From contig JAIETE010000288.1 of the NCBI GenBank assembly GCA_019745505.1, positions 1-36,509 of the forward strand: a DNA stretch of 36,509 nt, given 5' to 3'. This document shows, piece after piece, positions 1 through 10,758 of the stretch (position 1 is the stretch's first letter; each line of letters begins with the position of its first letter). Source of the stretch: Candidatus Obscuribacterales bacterium. GTDB taxonomy: Bacteria > Cyanobacteriota > Vampirovibrionia > Obscuribacterales > Obscuribacteraceae. A program made the position numbers and the translations under genes. Below the pieces are notes generated by a model that saw only the letters and a list, made by a program, of their open reading frames with translations, did no database searches and was not told the DNA's origin.

Positions 1-15
1 AAAAAGCCCGAGACA

Positions 16-255
16 ATGCGACAGATCTATGTTTTGCCGGAAATCAAAATTACTGTGGACATGAAGGACCTGCAAAAGTCCGACCATCAAGAGAAGGGTA
101 TGGGCGAAAAAGCAAAGAAAGATGAGCGTGCCGACAAAGGCAACAAATTGGATAAGGGCGATAAGCACAAGAAAGAAGCTAAAAAAGCTGAATCTAAGCC
201 ATTCAATTGGGATTCCGACGATCCCCTGGAAGGCATTGACGTGAGCGGCTACTAA
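16..255 (+). CDS. Small highly charged protein, possibly the 3' end of a longer gene
   Basis: I do not recognise this protein. From the ATG at 16 it is 79 residues: a short start with beta-like character (MRQIYVLPEIKI), a Lys/Asp/Glu-rich middle (about residues 20-60), and a less charged end with Trp and Tyr (PFNWDSDDPLEGIDVSGY). There is no signal peptide and no membrane segment. The frame stays open through bases 1-15 with no stop, and there is no clear ribosome site before the ATG, so the true start may lie upstream of the window. A strong terminator follows 28 bases after the stop, which supports a real transcript ending here. Confidence 0.55.
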   Translation: MRQIYVLPEIKITVDMKDLQKSDHQEKGMGEKAKKDERADKGNKLDKGDKHKKEAKKAESKPFNWDSDDPLEGIDVSGY

Positions 256-282
256 AAGTTTTGGGAAGAAAGACCGAGAAAG

Positions 283-316
283 GGGGCATCGCACGCAAGG
301 GCGATGCCCCTCTTTT
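283..316 (+). terminator. Rho-independent terminator of the first gene
   Basis: A perfect 10-bp stem (GGGGCATCGC at 283-292 and GCGATGCCCC at 301-310) closes an 8-base loop and is followed by TCTTTT at 311-316. It lies just after the small charged gene on the same strand. Confidence 0.85.
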
Positions 317-507
317 ACTGAAATCGCCTGACGGTGAGCTTGTCGTCTATGACGTGAATAATGGCTTCTCAGCCGATGGAGAGCAGAACCGCGAGCTCTG
401 TATAAGTAAGACGCCAGAAAAGAGAAAGCCGCGATTGCTTACCTATCATCGCTGTCTGGATGGAAAAAACATCAGTGCTGTTTGATCATTCTGCCGAAAT
501 GCGACAA

Positions 508-529
508 GGGAGATGCAAATGCATCTCCC
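508..529. repeat. Perfect inverted repeat in the rpoC2 downstream spacer
   Basis: GGGAGATGCA (508-517) and TGCATCTCCC (520-529) form a 10-bp stem with a 2-base loop. It lies about 190 bases past the rpoC2 stop, in a spacer between convergent genes. There is no good T-run on either strand, so it may be a cruciform or transcript-end structure rather than a standard terminator. Confidence 0.5.
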
Positions 530-576
530 CTGAAAAGTGGCTTGCAGCCTCTTACTTTTTGAACCGGTCGACACCT

Positions 577-713
577 GGCATCGACTCTTTGATTATCGAA
601 GGGCGCATGCAATGCGCCCCCACGGGCATCGACTCTTGGAATATCGAAGGGCGCATGCAATGCGCCCCCACGACGCTTGGATCTTCGAAGGGCGCATGCA
701 ATGCGCCCCCACG
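577..713. repeat. Tandem palindromic (REP-like) repeat array, three copies
   Basis: Two 48-base direct repeats (577-624, 625-672) differ by a few bases. A shortened third copy (673-713) follows. Each contains the hairpin GGGCGCAT-GCA-ATGCGCCC with an 8-bp stem and is followed by CCACG. The array lies in the spacer downstream of rpoC2, between convergent genes, which is the usual place for REP-type elements. A related hairpin in the opposite orientation is found at 11842-11866 downstream of the recombinase gene, so this is a dispersed family. The 256-721 spacer otherwise holds only the terminator and the 508-529 hairpin. I see no gene in it. Confidence 0.8.
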
Positions 714-721
714 AATATCGG

Positions 722-3700
722 TTATGCGGGCACGTTGAACGAGCCTTCGCCGATCGGAGGATAGATATCTTCTTCCTCTTCCTCTTCTTCCTGCACTTGG
801 GTGTGGCCTTGGAAGCCAGTACCGGCAGGGATGAGGCGACCGATGATGACGTTTTCCTTCAAGCCGCGCAGCCAGTCCTTCTTACCTTCAACCGCAGCTT
901 CCGTGAGGATACGGGTTGTTTCTTGGAAGGATGCAGCCGAGATGAAGCTTTCCGTGTTCAAGCTGGCTTTGGTGATACCGAGCAAGACCGGTGTGAATGT
1001 AGCTTCGCGGATGCCGAGTTGTCTGCAGCGCTCGTTCTCTTGATCGATCGAATAGCGCTCCATGAGTTCGCCCGGCAACAAGATAGTTTCGCCCGGCTCG
1101 TCGACACGCACTTTGCGGGTCATCTGACGAACGATAACTTCGATGTGTTTGTCGGCGATTTCTACACCTTGTGAGCGGTATACAGATTGAACTTCGTCAA
1201 CCAAGTACTTCTGTGCTGCTTCGATGCCGAGCAAGCGAACAACGTCGTGCGGGTTGGGCGGACCGTCGGTAAGTGCTTTACCGATCGGAATGTCTTCCCC
1301 GTCTTCGACAACGATGTTGAGTCCGGCAGGAATGATGATTTCCTCTTCGCCTGCGTCTGAGTAGACGACATAGAGGCGGTGGGTATCATCTTCGGTAACC
1401 ACTTTGGCGCGTCCTGCACGTTCTGCAAGAATGGCGTTTTCTTTCGGCTTTCTGGCTTCCAACAATTCTTCGACTCTCGGAAGACCCTGAACGATGTCCC
1501 CGGTCTTTTGTCTTTCGAAGATGAGGGTTGCCAGCAAATCACCTCTTTGTACCAGCGCTCCGTCTTCACTCTGCAATTGAGTGTTGACTGAGATCAAGTA
1601 CGGACGGCCTTTTCTGACGAAGTAGTCGGTGCCTTCGATTTTGACGACTTGTCCTGATACTGTGGACGGAGTCGACTTGGTGAGAGCATCGCCCTGCTTG
1701 ACCAGATCGCCTTCTTTGGCGACTGCGGCACCTTTGCCCTTGTGGAGAACTTGCTGTTCTTCCGTGATGAGCAAGATACGGCGTTCGTCTGTCTTGGACA
1801 GTTGTACGCGCGCTGCCGATTTGGTCAATACCTGAGTCGTTGCTACAGCCGATTTAGCTTCAACGATGTCGCCGTGCTGTACGGACAGCAGGGTGACGTT
1901 GATGTCGTGCTCACGACGCAGCAGGATGTTTTCTTGAACGACGATGTTGAGGTCGTCGGTGATTTCCACCAAGCCCTTCAAAGTCGCCAATTGTCCTTGC
2001 ATTTGCAGTACGAGCGAAGTGCGGGTCAGTTGTGCACCTTGCAGGTTGCGAACTTTTTCTCTGTCACGGAACAGCAATTGCGTGACCGAGCGCAAAGAAA
2101 TCTTCTCGTCGGTTGCTCTGTGCTTGAACTTCGTCTCGCGCGGCTCGATCCAATACTCTTCGACCGGACGGACGAGGAGTTGCATGGTGCCGTCTTCGCG
2201 CTCGATGACGTTGACGATCTTGCGATCTTTGTACTTCATGCCTTCGAGGATCTCGGTACCCGGATCGACGATTTGACCTTCCTGTACTTTTACTTCGGTC
2301 GGATCGCCGATGCCGTGCAGATCGCCCGGACGGATGATTACTTCGTGGATGATGTCGTTGTCGGCAACGATTTCGACAACACCGTCCATGTGAGCGAATA
2401 CGTCTTTGACGACTTCTTGTCCGGCCGTCACCAACTCGCCGGTCTCGCACATCTTGAGCGAGCTGTCCTTGGAGATGAAGTGAACTTCTTCCGGAACGAA
2501 GAGCACGCGACCAGGCTTGGTTACGACTCTGCGATCGTCGATTTCTACGCCGTCATAGATAATCTCGCCACCGGTAGTGACGACATTGGTGCCGTCTTCG
2601 ACCAGTTCGGCGACGATCTTGCCATTTTCAACAATTTCGCCTTCGGCAATCTTGAGCGTGTAGGCTTCTTTTTGCTTGTTGACTCTCCAGGTGTAGCCTT
2701 GCTTGGCGCCTTCGAGTTTGGCGTTGCCTGCGCCGACAGAAGCGATGACGATATTCATCTCTTTGCCTTTCATCAGGCGGGTGACGGTCTTGCGGCCGCT
2801 CTTAACTTGTTCTGTTTCCAATTCCGGTCCGAATCTGACTTCACCGCCGTGTTCGGTGGTGATTTGGATTTCGGCAAGAACATCATGCGCATTTACGTCT
2901 TGTCCGTCTTTGACGACTACGTGAGCGCCTGACGGCAAGTTGTATACGTCCCCTTCCAGTACCCAGATGATACCGGCGCGGTTGGCCGTGCGGGAGATAT
3001 TGCCCTGACGGTCTCGTTTTTCGTCAGCCTGGAAGCCTGCGAATGCGACACGACCCGAGATGTCGGCGGTGATATCTTTGGTCGCGCGTTCGGTCAAGTT
3101 CTTCTTGGCGCCCGGCGGATCGTACTCGGCGATTACCTGACCGGCGGAGATTTCCGAACCGGATGGAACCATGAGCAGAGCGCCTACCGGCAGAGCTGCG
3201 GAGTCTTCCTTCTTCTCATTGGCGAACTTGATGGAGCCTTCGCGGGTTGTTTGTTCCACGATGTCACCATAAGCGGTGCGCACTGATTTGCAAGGAATCT
3301 TGAATGTGAGCGTGCCGGTGAGAGGTGCTTTGACCTGCACACGGGACGATCCGCCGGCGACGGCGCCGCCGGTGTGGAATGTTCTCATTGTGAGCTGTGT
3401 TCCAGGCTCACCGATTGACTGAGCGGCGATGATACCGATTGCTTCGCCGACGTCTACCTGGCGCTTCGATGTCATCGAATAGCCGTAGCACTTCTGGCAA
3501 ACGCCGTATTGGCTTTCGCAAGTGAGCGGTGAGCGCACTTTGACGTAAGGCTGTTTCTTGAGCGCTTTGGCGTGTTCTTTTGCCCAGTTGACGCTGATCG
3601 ACTCGCCGCCTTTGGCGATTACTTCGCCTGTCTCGGTGTCGACAACATCTACTGATACGCAACGTCCGACCACGCGCTCTTCCAGGCTGACCATTTCTTT

Positions 3701-4408
3701 GTCGCCTTCTTTGATAGCGTGCATGTCGATGCCGCGTACTGTTCCGCAATCGAGATCGCGGACGATAACGTCTTGGGCTACGTCTACCAGACGGCGGGTC
3801 AGGTAACCCGAGTCGGCTGTCTTAAGCGCTGTATCTACGAGACCTTTTCTTGCACCGTAAGACGAGATGATGTATTCGGTTACGTTCAAGCCTTCGCGGA
3901 AGTTCGCCTTAATCGGCAAGTCGATGATCTGACCTTGAGAGTCAGCCATCAAGCCCCGCATACCGACGAGCTGACGGACCTGGGAGATGTTACCCCGGGC
4001 GCCGGAGAATGCCATCATGTATACAGGATTGAGGCGGTCGAAATTGTCGACAACTTCTTTCGTCAATTGGTCAGTGGTGGCAGACCAGGTATCGATAACC
4101 TTGTTGTAGCGTTCGACTTCCGTGATTTCGCCGCGTTCGTAGCGTCTTTGTGCCGCTTCGATTTCTTTTTCCGCAGACGAGATCAACCCGCGTTTCGCTT
4201 CTGGAACGTCGAGGTCGTCAATCGAGATCGTTACGCCGGCTTTGGTGGCGAACTGGAATCCCAAATCTTTGAGAGCGTTGGCGAGTTCGGCGGTGCGAGC
4301 CGTGCCGTACTTTTCGTAGACAGTAGCCAGCAATTTGCCGAGCTTCTTCTTGTCCACTGTCTCGTTGATGAACTCCATTACTTCTTCTTTTTTAGGCGTC
4401 GTAACCAT
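722..4408 (-). CDS. rpoC2: RNA polymerase beta'' subunit (RpoC2)
   Basis: This is the C-terminal part of beta', made as a separate 1228-residue subunit as in cyanobacteria and plastids. It carries the second zinc site (C221, C297, C304, C307) and the bridge-helix/trigger-loop region ending in SIGEPGTQLTMRTFHTGG (about 331-348). An insertion of about 600 residues follows, made of repeated beta-rich barrel-like modules, and the conserved core resumes near residue 970 at GDIVQGLPRVEELLEARKPK. This matches the position of cyanobacterial SI3. The C-terminus has a run of Glu (about 238-244 residues into the last 259). The start ATG has AGAGGA five bases upstream, which favours it over the Met at residue 11. 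It is the last gene of rpoB-rpoC1-rpoC2, 124 bases after rpoC1. The stop is TAA, and a palindromic repeat array begins just downstream. Confidence 0.97.
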   Translation of the reverse strand: MVTTPKKEEVMEFINETVDKKKLGKLLATVYEKYGTARTAELANALKDLGFQFATKAGVTISIDDLDVPEAKRGLISSAEKEIEAAQRRYERGEITEVERYNKVIDTWSATTDQLTKEVVDNFDRLNPVYMMAFSGARGNISQVRQLVGMRGLMADSQGQIIDLPIKANFREGLNVTEYIISSYGARKGLVDTALKTADSGYLTRRLVDVAQDVIVRDLDCGTVRGIDMHAIKEGDKEMVSLEERVVGRCVSVDVVDTETGEVIAKGGESISVNWAKEHAKALKKQPYVKVRSPLTCESQYGVCQKCYGYSMTSKRQVDVGEAIGIIAAQSIGEPGTQLTMRTFHTGGAVAGGSSRVQVKAPLTGTLTFKIPCKSVRTAYGDIVEQTTREGSIKFANEKKEDSAALPVGALLMVPSGSEISAGQVIAEYDPPGAKKNLTERATKDITADISGRVAFAGFQADEKRDRQGNISRTANRAGIIWVLEGDVYNLPSGAHVVVKDGQDVNAHDVLAEIQITTEHGGEVRFGPELETEQVKSGRKTVTRLMKGKEMNIVIASVGAGNAKLEGAKQGYTWRVNKQKEAYTLKIAEGEIVENGKIVAELVEDGTNVVTTGGEIIYDGVEIDDRRVVTKPGRVLFVPEEVHFISKDSSLKMCETGELVTAGQEVVKDVFAHMDGVVEIVADNDIIHEVIIRPGDLHGIGDPTEVKVQEGQIVDPGTEILEGMKYKDRKIVNVIEREDGTMQLLVRPVEEYWIEPRETKFKHRATDEKISLRSVTQLLFRDREKVRNLQGAQLTRTSLVLQMQGQLATLKGLVEITDDLNIVVQENILLRREHDINVTLLSVQHGDIVEAKSAVATTQVLTKSAARVQLSKTDERRILLITEEQQVLHKGKGAAVAKEGDLVKQGDALTKSTPSTVSGQVVKIEGTDYFVRKGRPYLISVNTQLQSEDGALVQRGDLLATLIFERQKTGDIVQGLPRVEELLEARKPKENAILAERAGRAKVVTEDDTHRLYVVYSDAGEEEIIIPAGLNIVVEDGEDIPIGKALTDGPPNPHDVVRLLGIEAAQKYLVDEVQSVYRSQGVEIADKHIEVIVRQMTRKVRVDEPGETILLPGELMERYSIDQENERCRQLGIREATFTPVLLGITKASLNTESFISAASFQETTRILTEAAVEGKKDWLRGLKENVIIGRLIPAGTGFQGHTQVQEEEEEEEDIYPPIGEGSFNVPA

Positions 4409-4478
4409 GGGTTCCTCTTTAGTGCTTTGGTTTGGTTAGCTTAGTTTTGAGGTTTGAAACTTTGTCTTTCGGAGGAGC

Positions 4479-4519
4479 GCCGCCGTTTCTCATTGCGTTC
4501 TGCTTTTGAAACGGACGGC
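4479..4519 (-). other. Stem-loop in the rpoC1-rpoC2 spacer
   Basis: In the minus-strand transcript GCCGTCCGTTTC pairs with GAAACGGCGGC with one bulged base, giving an 11-bp stem around an 18-base loop. It begins 13 bases after the rpoC1 stop. No T-run follows, so a role in mRNA processing or stability is more likely than termination. Confidence 0.45.
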
Positions 4520-4532
4520 ACTCGACCGTTAA

Positions 4533-6368
<1,836 letters not shown>

Positions 6369-6460
6369 TTATAAGCCCTGTCTTTGTGTGTGGCCAGTGT
6401 GTCGCTTTTGCGAGGAACAACGAACCATCTCCTATCTCTATAAATAGGAAAGGGTTCGAG

Positions 6461-6505
6461 GGAACGTTCTGAATGTTTGAATGTGTCTAGCACTCAGAAC
6501 GTTCC
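6461..6505 (-). repeat. Perfect 12-bp inverted repeat between rpoB and rpoC1
   Basis: GGAACGTTCTGA (6461-6472) and TCAGAACGTTCC (6494-6505) are perfectly complementary across 21 bases and begin 11 bases after the rpoB stop. Each arm contains the self-complementary core GAACGTTC. No T-run follows, so it is not a typical terminator. It could be an RNase processing site that sets the rpoB/rpoC1 ratio, or a DNA operator. Two further palindromes lie closer to rpoC1: TCCTAT/ATAGGA near 6430-6449 and GGGCTTATAAGCCC near 6366-6379. Confidence 0.6.
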
Positions 6506-6516
6506 GGTCAAGTCAT

Positions 6517-9500
6517 TTAGAAGTCGTCATCCGCGCCTTCATCATCTCCAGCTTCGACATCCGATGCTGCTGCTCCAGCGTCATCACCGCCGCCGAGGGC
6601 AGAAACAACGTTTTGCATGATCGATGAAGTGCCGGTATCCGATCCGCTGTCCGACTCGGAGTCGCCGCCGCCTTCGTCACCGAAATCATCATCGCCTTCG
6701 GAAACGGCTACAACACCTTGAGGAACGGACTGCTGTCTCAGTTCTGCAAGCTCGGACTCGATGCCGATCTCGCCGAACGGACTCATGCGGCGCATGCCGC
6801 GCGGGCGTACTTCTTCTACTTCAGTCATCAAGTCGACTTCGATTTCACCGCCTTCGCGCGTGCGCTTGGCGACGGAAACGTCGAGACCGATGGATTGCAG
6901 TTCGCGAACCAGTACCTTGAATGATTCAGGAATACCGGGGCGCTTCAGGTTTTCACCCTTAACGATAGATTCGTACGCTTTGGAACGACCATTTACGTCG
7001 TCGGACTTGATGGTCAACATCTCTTGCAGTGAGTACGAGGCGCCGAAGGCTTCGAGAGCCCAGCACTCCATTTCTCCGAGACGCTGTCCGCCGAATTGCG
7101 CTTTACCGCCCAGAGGCTGTTGCGTAACCAGCGAGTATGGTCCGGTTGAACGAGCGTGAATCTTGTCGTCAACCAAGTGGACCAGCTTCATCATGTAGAT
7201 TTTGCCGACGGTGACAGGATTGTCGAAGGGGTCGCCTGTACGTCCGTCCGACAGGATGACTTTACCGTCATCACCGACCCACGGCGATTCAGCTTTGACT
7301 TTGCCCTTCTTGATCTCGTCATGAACGAGAGCCGATGATGCTTCTTTGGCGTGCATTTCGTCGAACGGCGGCACTTCATAGTGCAAGCCGGTGAGCATTG
7401 CTGCCAATCCGAGCAGTGTTTCGAATGTCTGTCCGACATTCATACGGCTCGGCACACCAAGCGGGTTGAGAACGATGTCGACCGGTGTGCCATCCGGAAG
7501 GAATGGCATATCTTCGACAGGAAGAATCTTGGCGACAATACCCTTGTTGCCGTGACGTCCTGCGACTTTATCTCCGACCGAGATCTTACGTTTTTGTGCG
7601 ATGTATACGCGGACCACTTTGTTAGCGACGGGCGGGAGCTCATCACCTTTTTCGCGGTCGAACACTTTGACGCCTACAACACGACCGCCTTCACCGTGCG
7701 GAACGCGCAGTGAATTGTCGCGAACGTCTCTTGCCTTTTCACCGAATATGGCGCGCAAGAGTTTTTCTTCCGGCGGGTGTTCCGATTCGCCCTTCGGTGT
7801 GATCTTGCCGACCAGGATGTCGTCAGGATAAACACGCGAACCGATTCTGACGATGCCGTTTTCGTCGAGGTGACGCAGCGATTCTTCAGATACGTTAGGC
7901 ACTTCGCGAGTGATTTCTTCCGGACCGAGCTTCGTCGAGCGAGCGTCGATTTCCAACTTTTCAATGTGGATGGAAGTCATCACGTCGTCGTAAACGAGAC
8001 GTTGAGATATAAGGATCGCGTCTTCGAAGTTGTAGCCTTCCCATGGCATGAAGGCCACGAGCAGGTTGCGTCCTACCGCCAGTTCACCACGCTTGGTGGC
8101 AGCACCGTCGGCGATGACCATGCCCGGCTTGATGTTTTCACCGACTTCAACAATCGGTTTTTGGTTCAAGCAGGTGTCTTGGTTGGAGCGTTGGAACTTC
8201 GAGAGTCTGTATTTGACCAGTCTCTTGTCCTTCGTGCGCACGTGAATAGCAGTTGCCGAAACGTATTCGCACTTGCCTTCCACGTCAGCAACGACCACCA
8301 TGCCGGAGTCTTTTGCGGACTGCTTTTCGATGCCGGTCGTCACGAATGCGCGCTCTGTTTGAATCAGAGGCACTGATTGACGTTGCATGTTCGAGCCCAT
8401 CAAGGCGCGGTTAGCGTCGTCGTGCTCGAGGAACGGGATGAGAGCTGTTCCTACCGATACGATCTGAATCGGTGACACGCCGACATAGTCGACTTGCTCA
8501 GGCGGAGTTTCTTCGAACTCGGCCTTGTAGCGCACCGGAACCAGAGGATGAACGAAGTCGCCGTTGTCCTTTACCGGAACGTCACCGGGAGCGACACGGT
8601 ATTTATCTTCTTCATCGGCGGTGAGGTAGTGAATGTCATCGCTGACCCTGCCGTTTACTACCTTTCTATATGGCGTTTCGATGAAACCATACTCGTTGAC
8701 TCGAGCATGTGTTGCCAGGGAGCCGATCAAACCGGCGTTCGGACCTTCCGGAGTTTCTACCGGGCAGATACGACCGTAGTGACTGGGGTGAATATCGCGG
8801 ACCGCGAAACCAGCACGTTCTCTCGACAAACCGCCCGGTCCAAGTGCAGACAGTCTGCGCTTGTGTGTCAGTTCTGCCAGAGGATTGGTCTGGTCCATGA
8901 ACTGTGACAACTGCGACGAACCGAAGAATTCACGGATCGCTGCAACGAGTGGCTTTGTGTTGAGCAGGTTGGCAGGGGTGAGGGTGTCGACATCTTGCAA
9001 TGTCATACGCTCACGAACGATTCTTTCCAAACGAGTCAAACCGATGCGGAACTGGTTTTGAAGCAGTTCGCCGACCGATCTGATGCGGCGGTTGCCGAGG
9101 TGGTCGATGTCATCGACCTGTCCATCGTCGTAGTGCAAGCCAATCAAATAGTCCACTGCAGCCACGATATCTTCGCGGGTCAATGTTCTTTGTTGTTCAG
9201 GCACTGAAAGTGTCAGTTTCTTATTCAACTTATAGCGGCCGACTTTGCCCAAGTCGTAGCGCTTGTCGTCGAAGAAGCGGCTGTCGATGATCGACTGTCC
9301 ACCGGCTACGGACGGCGGGTCGCCTGGACGCAGCTTTCTGTAGACTTCGATCAAAGAGTCTTCTCTGGACTTGGTGTTGTCCTTTTCAAGCGTCTTCTTA
9401 AGGAAGTCGCGGTGACGGAAGAGCGATTCCATTTCGGAATCCGAATAGCCAAGCGCTCTCAGCAAGGTGGTTGCCGGGAGCTTTCTGTTCTTGTCGATTT

Positions 9501-10053
9501 TGACGTAGATAACGTCATTGACGTCTGTTTCGAACTTCAGCCAGGCGCCGCGGTTCGGAATCAAAGTCGCAGAGAACGTACGTTTACCGTTGGTGTCGAT
9601 TTCGCGCTTGTAATAGATGCCGGGGCTTCTGACAATCTGCGAAACAATGACGCGTTCGGCGCCATTAATAATGAACGTACCGCGGTCGGTCATCATAGGG
9701 ATGTCACCGACGTAGATTTCTTGCTCCTTGATTTCACCGATTTCGCGGTTGACCAGGCGCATTTGAATACGCAATTTCTTCGTGAAGCTGGCGTCGAGCT
9801 CTCTGGCTTCCTCAGGCGTCTTTGGCTTGTTAGGCTCTGTGTGATCTTCGAATGTGTAATTCGTCAAGAAATGGAGCTCGAGCTTGCCCGTGTAGTCTTT
9901 GATAGGGCTGAATGCTCGGAGTTCTTCTCCGAGACCCTCATCGATAAACCACTTGAACGAACTCTTCTGAATTTCTGCCAAATCGGGCAAGTCGGCGATG
10001 CGTGAGCTGCCGACCCCGAAGGTCTTGACGCGCTCCGTTAACTCTAAAGCCAT
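6517..10053 (-). CDS. rpoB: RNA polymerase beta subunit (RpoB)
   Basis: A full-length beta subunit of 1178 residues. Recognisable parts are the N-terminal protrusion ([20 protein letters not shown]), the rifampicin-binding region with [20 protein letters not shown] and the downstream SALGPGGL segment, the [12 protein letters not shown] region, and the C-terminal clamp-contact segment [20 protein letters not shown]. The rifampicin-region residues match drug-sensitive forms. The last 60 or so residues (1119-1178) are an acidic, Gly/Asp/Ser-rich, probably disordered tail not usual in the family. The start has AGAGGT six bases upstream. A good promoter lies about 110 bases upstream. The usual rplL neighbour is not directly upstream; a 500-base spacer and a tRNA-Sec gene are there instead. 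Confidence 0.97.
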   Translation of the reverse strand: MALELTERVKTFGVGSSRIADLPDLAEIQKSSFKWFIDEGLGEELRAFSPIKDYTGKLELHFLTNYTFEDHTEPNKPKTPEEARELDASFTKKLRIQMRLVNREIGEIKEQEIYVGDIPMMTDRGTFIINGAERVIVSQIVRSPGIYYKREIDTNGKRTFSATLIPNRGAWLKFETDVNDVIYVKIDKNRKLPATTLLRALGYSDSEMESLFRHRDFLKKTLEKDNTKSREDSLIEVYRKLRPGDPPSVAGGQSIIDSRFFDDKRYDLGKVGRYKLNKKLTLSVPEQQRTLTREDIVAAVDYLIGLHYDDGQVDDIDHLGNRRIRSVGELLQNQFRIGLTRLERIVRERMTLQDVDTLTPANLLNTKPLVAAIREFFGSSQLSQFMDQTNPLAELTHKRRLSALGPGGLSRERAGFAVRDIHPSHYGRICPVETPEGPNAGLIGSLATHARVNEYGFIETPYRKVVNGRVSDDIHYLTADEEDKYRVAPGDVPVKDNGDFVHPLVPVRYKAEFEETPPEQVDYVGVSPIQIVSVGTALIPFLEHDDANRALMGSNMQRQSVPLIQTERAFVTTGIEKQSAKDSGMVVVADVEGKCEYVSATAIHVRTKDKRLVKYRLSKFQRSNQDTCLNQKPIVEVGENIKPGMVIADGAATKRGELAVGRNLLVAFMPWEGYNFEDAILISQRLVYDDVMTSIHIEKLEIDARSTKLGPEEITREVPNVSEESLRHLDENGIVRIGSRVYPDDILVGKITPKGESEHPPEEKLLRAIFGEKARDVRDNSLRVPHGEGGRVVGVKVFDREKGDELPPVANKVVRVYIAQKRKISVGDKVAGRHGNKGIVAKILPVEDMPFLPDGTPVDIVLNPLGVPSRMNVGQTFETLLGLAAMLTGLHYEVPPFDEMHAKEASSALVHDEIKKGKVKAESPWVGDDGKVILSDGRTGDPFDNPVTVGKIYMMKLVHLVDDKIHARSTGPYSLVTQQPLGGKAQFGGQRLGEMECWALEAFGASYSLQEMLTIKSDDVNGRSKAYESIVKGENLKRPGIPESFKVLVRELQSIGLDVSVAKRTREGGEIEVDLMTEVEEVRPRGMRRMSPFGEIGIESELAELRQQSVPQGVVAVSEGDDDFGDEGGGDSESDSGSDTGTSSIMQNVVSALGGGDDAGAAASDVEAGDDEGADDDF

Positions 10054-10162
10054 CGATTACCTCTGGGTTCTTGGTCGGGGACCATTGACAATATGCAAGC
10101 ACGGCGATTTGCTCGCACAGACCAATGCGACGTTGGTACGTGAGCGCAAACCGGAATTTGCA

Positions 10163-10192
10163 ACTATACGTAGCTACTAATTGTATTGTCAA
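10163..10192 (-). promoter_or_regulatory. Sigma70-type promoter of rpoB-rpoC1-rpoC2
   Basis: On the minus strand a perfect TTGACA (-35, at 10192-10187) is followed after 18 bases by TATAGT (-10, at 10168-10163). It points toward rpoB and leaves a leader of about 100 bases. It is the best promoter match I noticed in the window. Confidence 0.8.
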
Positions 10193-10553
10193 ACGAATTG
10201 TTGTGAATGTTGAAGTGATGGGTTTGGGGTTTTGTCGAGTTAACTGTGTCTCATAATCCTGAAGTCAGTCGAATTAACGCGCAACAGATTTGATTAAATC
10301 TCGCTAATCATATTGCGACTTTGTAGTAACCGCTTGTTTTGGGGTGAAAAAACGCTCAGATTGCCGAAAATGATCGATTGAGATCTTGCTGTTTCTGGAG
10401 GTCTTGTGATCGCAGCGGCACAGTGGGCTGATCTGATAAAACGCGCGCTGTTGCCAGTATGGCGATAAATTTGCAAGATCCAGTGATCATGCGGTTTCTA
10501 TTCGAACAATATCGGCTGCATATTGATAACTTCTACGCTGTATGATCAGTTTT
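10193..10553. other. Spacer between the rpoB promoter and tRNA-Sec
   Basis: No convincing gene is visible on either strand. Open frames here are short, Ser/Arg-rich and lack ribosome sites. TATGAT at 10541-10546 is a possible -10 just before the tRNA, but I find no good -35 at a normal distance. Confidence 0.5.
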
Positions 10554-10649
10554 GGGGATGGAGCGCTGCTGGTGTAGCGTGCGGTCTTCAAAACCGTTGT
10601 GGGGCAGATAAACGCTGTCCTGGGTGGGTTCGATTCCTACGCGTCCCCG
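10554..10649 (+). tRNA. selC: tRNA-Sec (anticodon UCA)
   Basis: The 96-base gene folds as a bacterial selenocysteine tRNA. It has an 8-base acceptor arm (10554-10561 with 10641-10648; the last pair is a G-G mismatch and one pair is T-G), a long 6-bp D stem with a 4-base TGGT loop (10564-10579), and a 5-bp anticodon stem with loop CTTCAAA and anticodon TCA at 10588-10590. It also has a long variable arm (GGGCAG paired with CTGTCC), a 5-bp T stem with TTCGATT loop, and discriminator G. The 6-bp D stem, long variable arm and UCA anticodon together distinguish it from tRNA-Ser and from ordinary suppressors. CCA is not encoded. It implies that the genome elsewhere has selA, selB and selD (inference). 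A candidate selenoprotein gene lies at 21231-21893. Confidence 0.95.
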
Positions 10650-10651
10650 TA

Positions 10652-10677
10652 ATTGTCAAGCGAGATTGTCAAGAGAG
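10652..10677. repeat. 13-base tandem direct repeat after tRNA-Sec
   Basis: ATTGTCAAGCGAG (10652-10664) is directly followed by ATTGTCAAGAGAG (10665-10677), with one mismatch. It lies 3 bases after the tRNA. Its role is unknown. Confidence 0.5.
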
Positions 10678-10708
10678 ATCGGCGATTCGCAAACCGAAAA
10701 ATTCCACT

Positions 10709-10739
10709 GGTGGGGGCTTTACAAAGATTAGCCGCCACC
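10709..10739 (+). other. Stem-loop between tRNA-Sec and the recombinase gene
   Basis: GGTGGGGGCT (10709-10718) pairs with AGCCGCCACC (10730-10739) with one internal G-G mismatch. No clear T-run follows, so it is a weak candidate for the tRNA transcript end. Confidence 0.35.
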
Positions 10740-10758
10740 CATAATTAGTTATTGGAAC

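Noticed and set aside
261-485. 74-residue gene after the first terminator
   Set aside because: The frame contains the terminator hairpin itself and lacks a ribosome site.
577-713. CRISPR array
   Set aside because: Units are in direct tandem or nearly so, spacers are short and similar (19 and 12 bases), and there are no cas genes.
460-738. Protein with 16-residue repeats
   Set aside because: The frame is kept open only because the repeat is 48 bases. It runs through palindromes and overlaps rpoC2; there is no ribosome site.
1742-2932. Long open frame antisense to rpoC2
   Set aside because: A shadow of the conserved rpoC2 codons; the same happens opposite rpoB and PBP. No ribosome site or recognisable domain.
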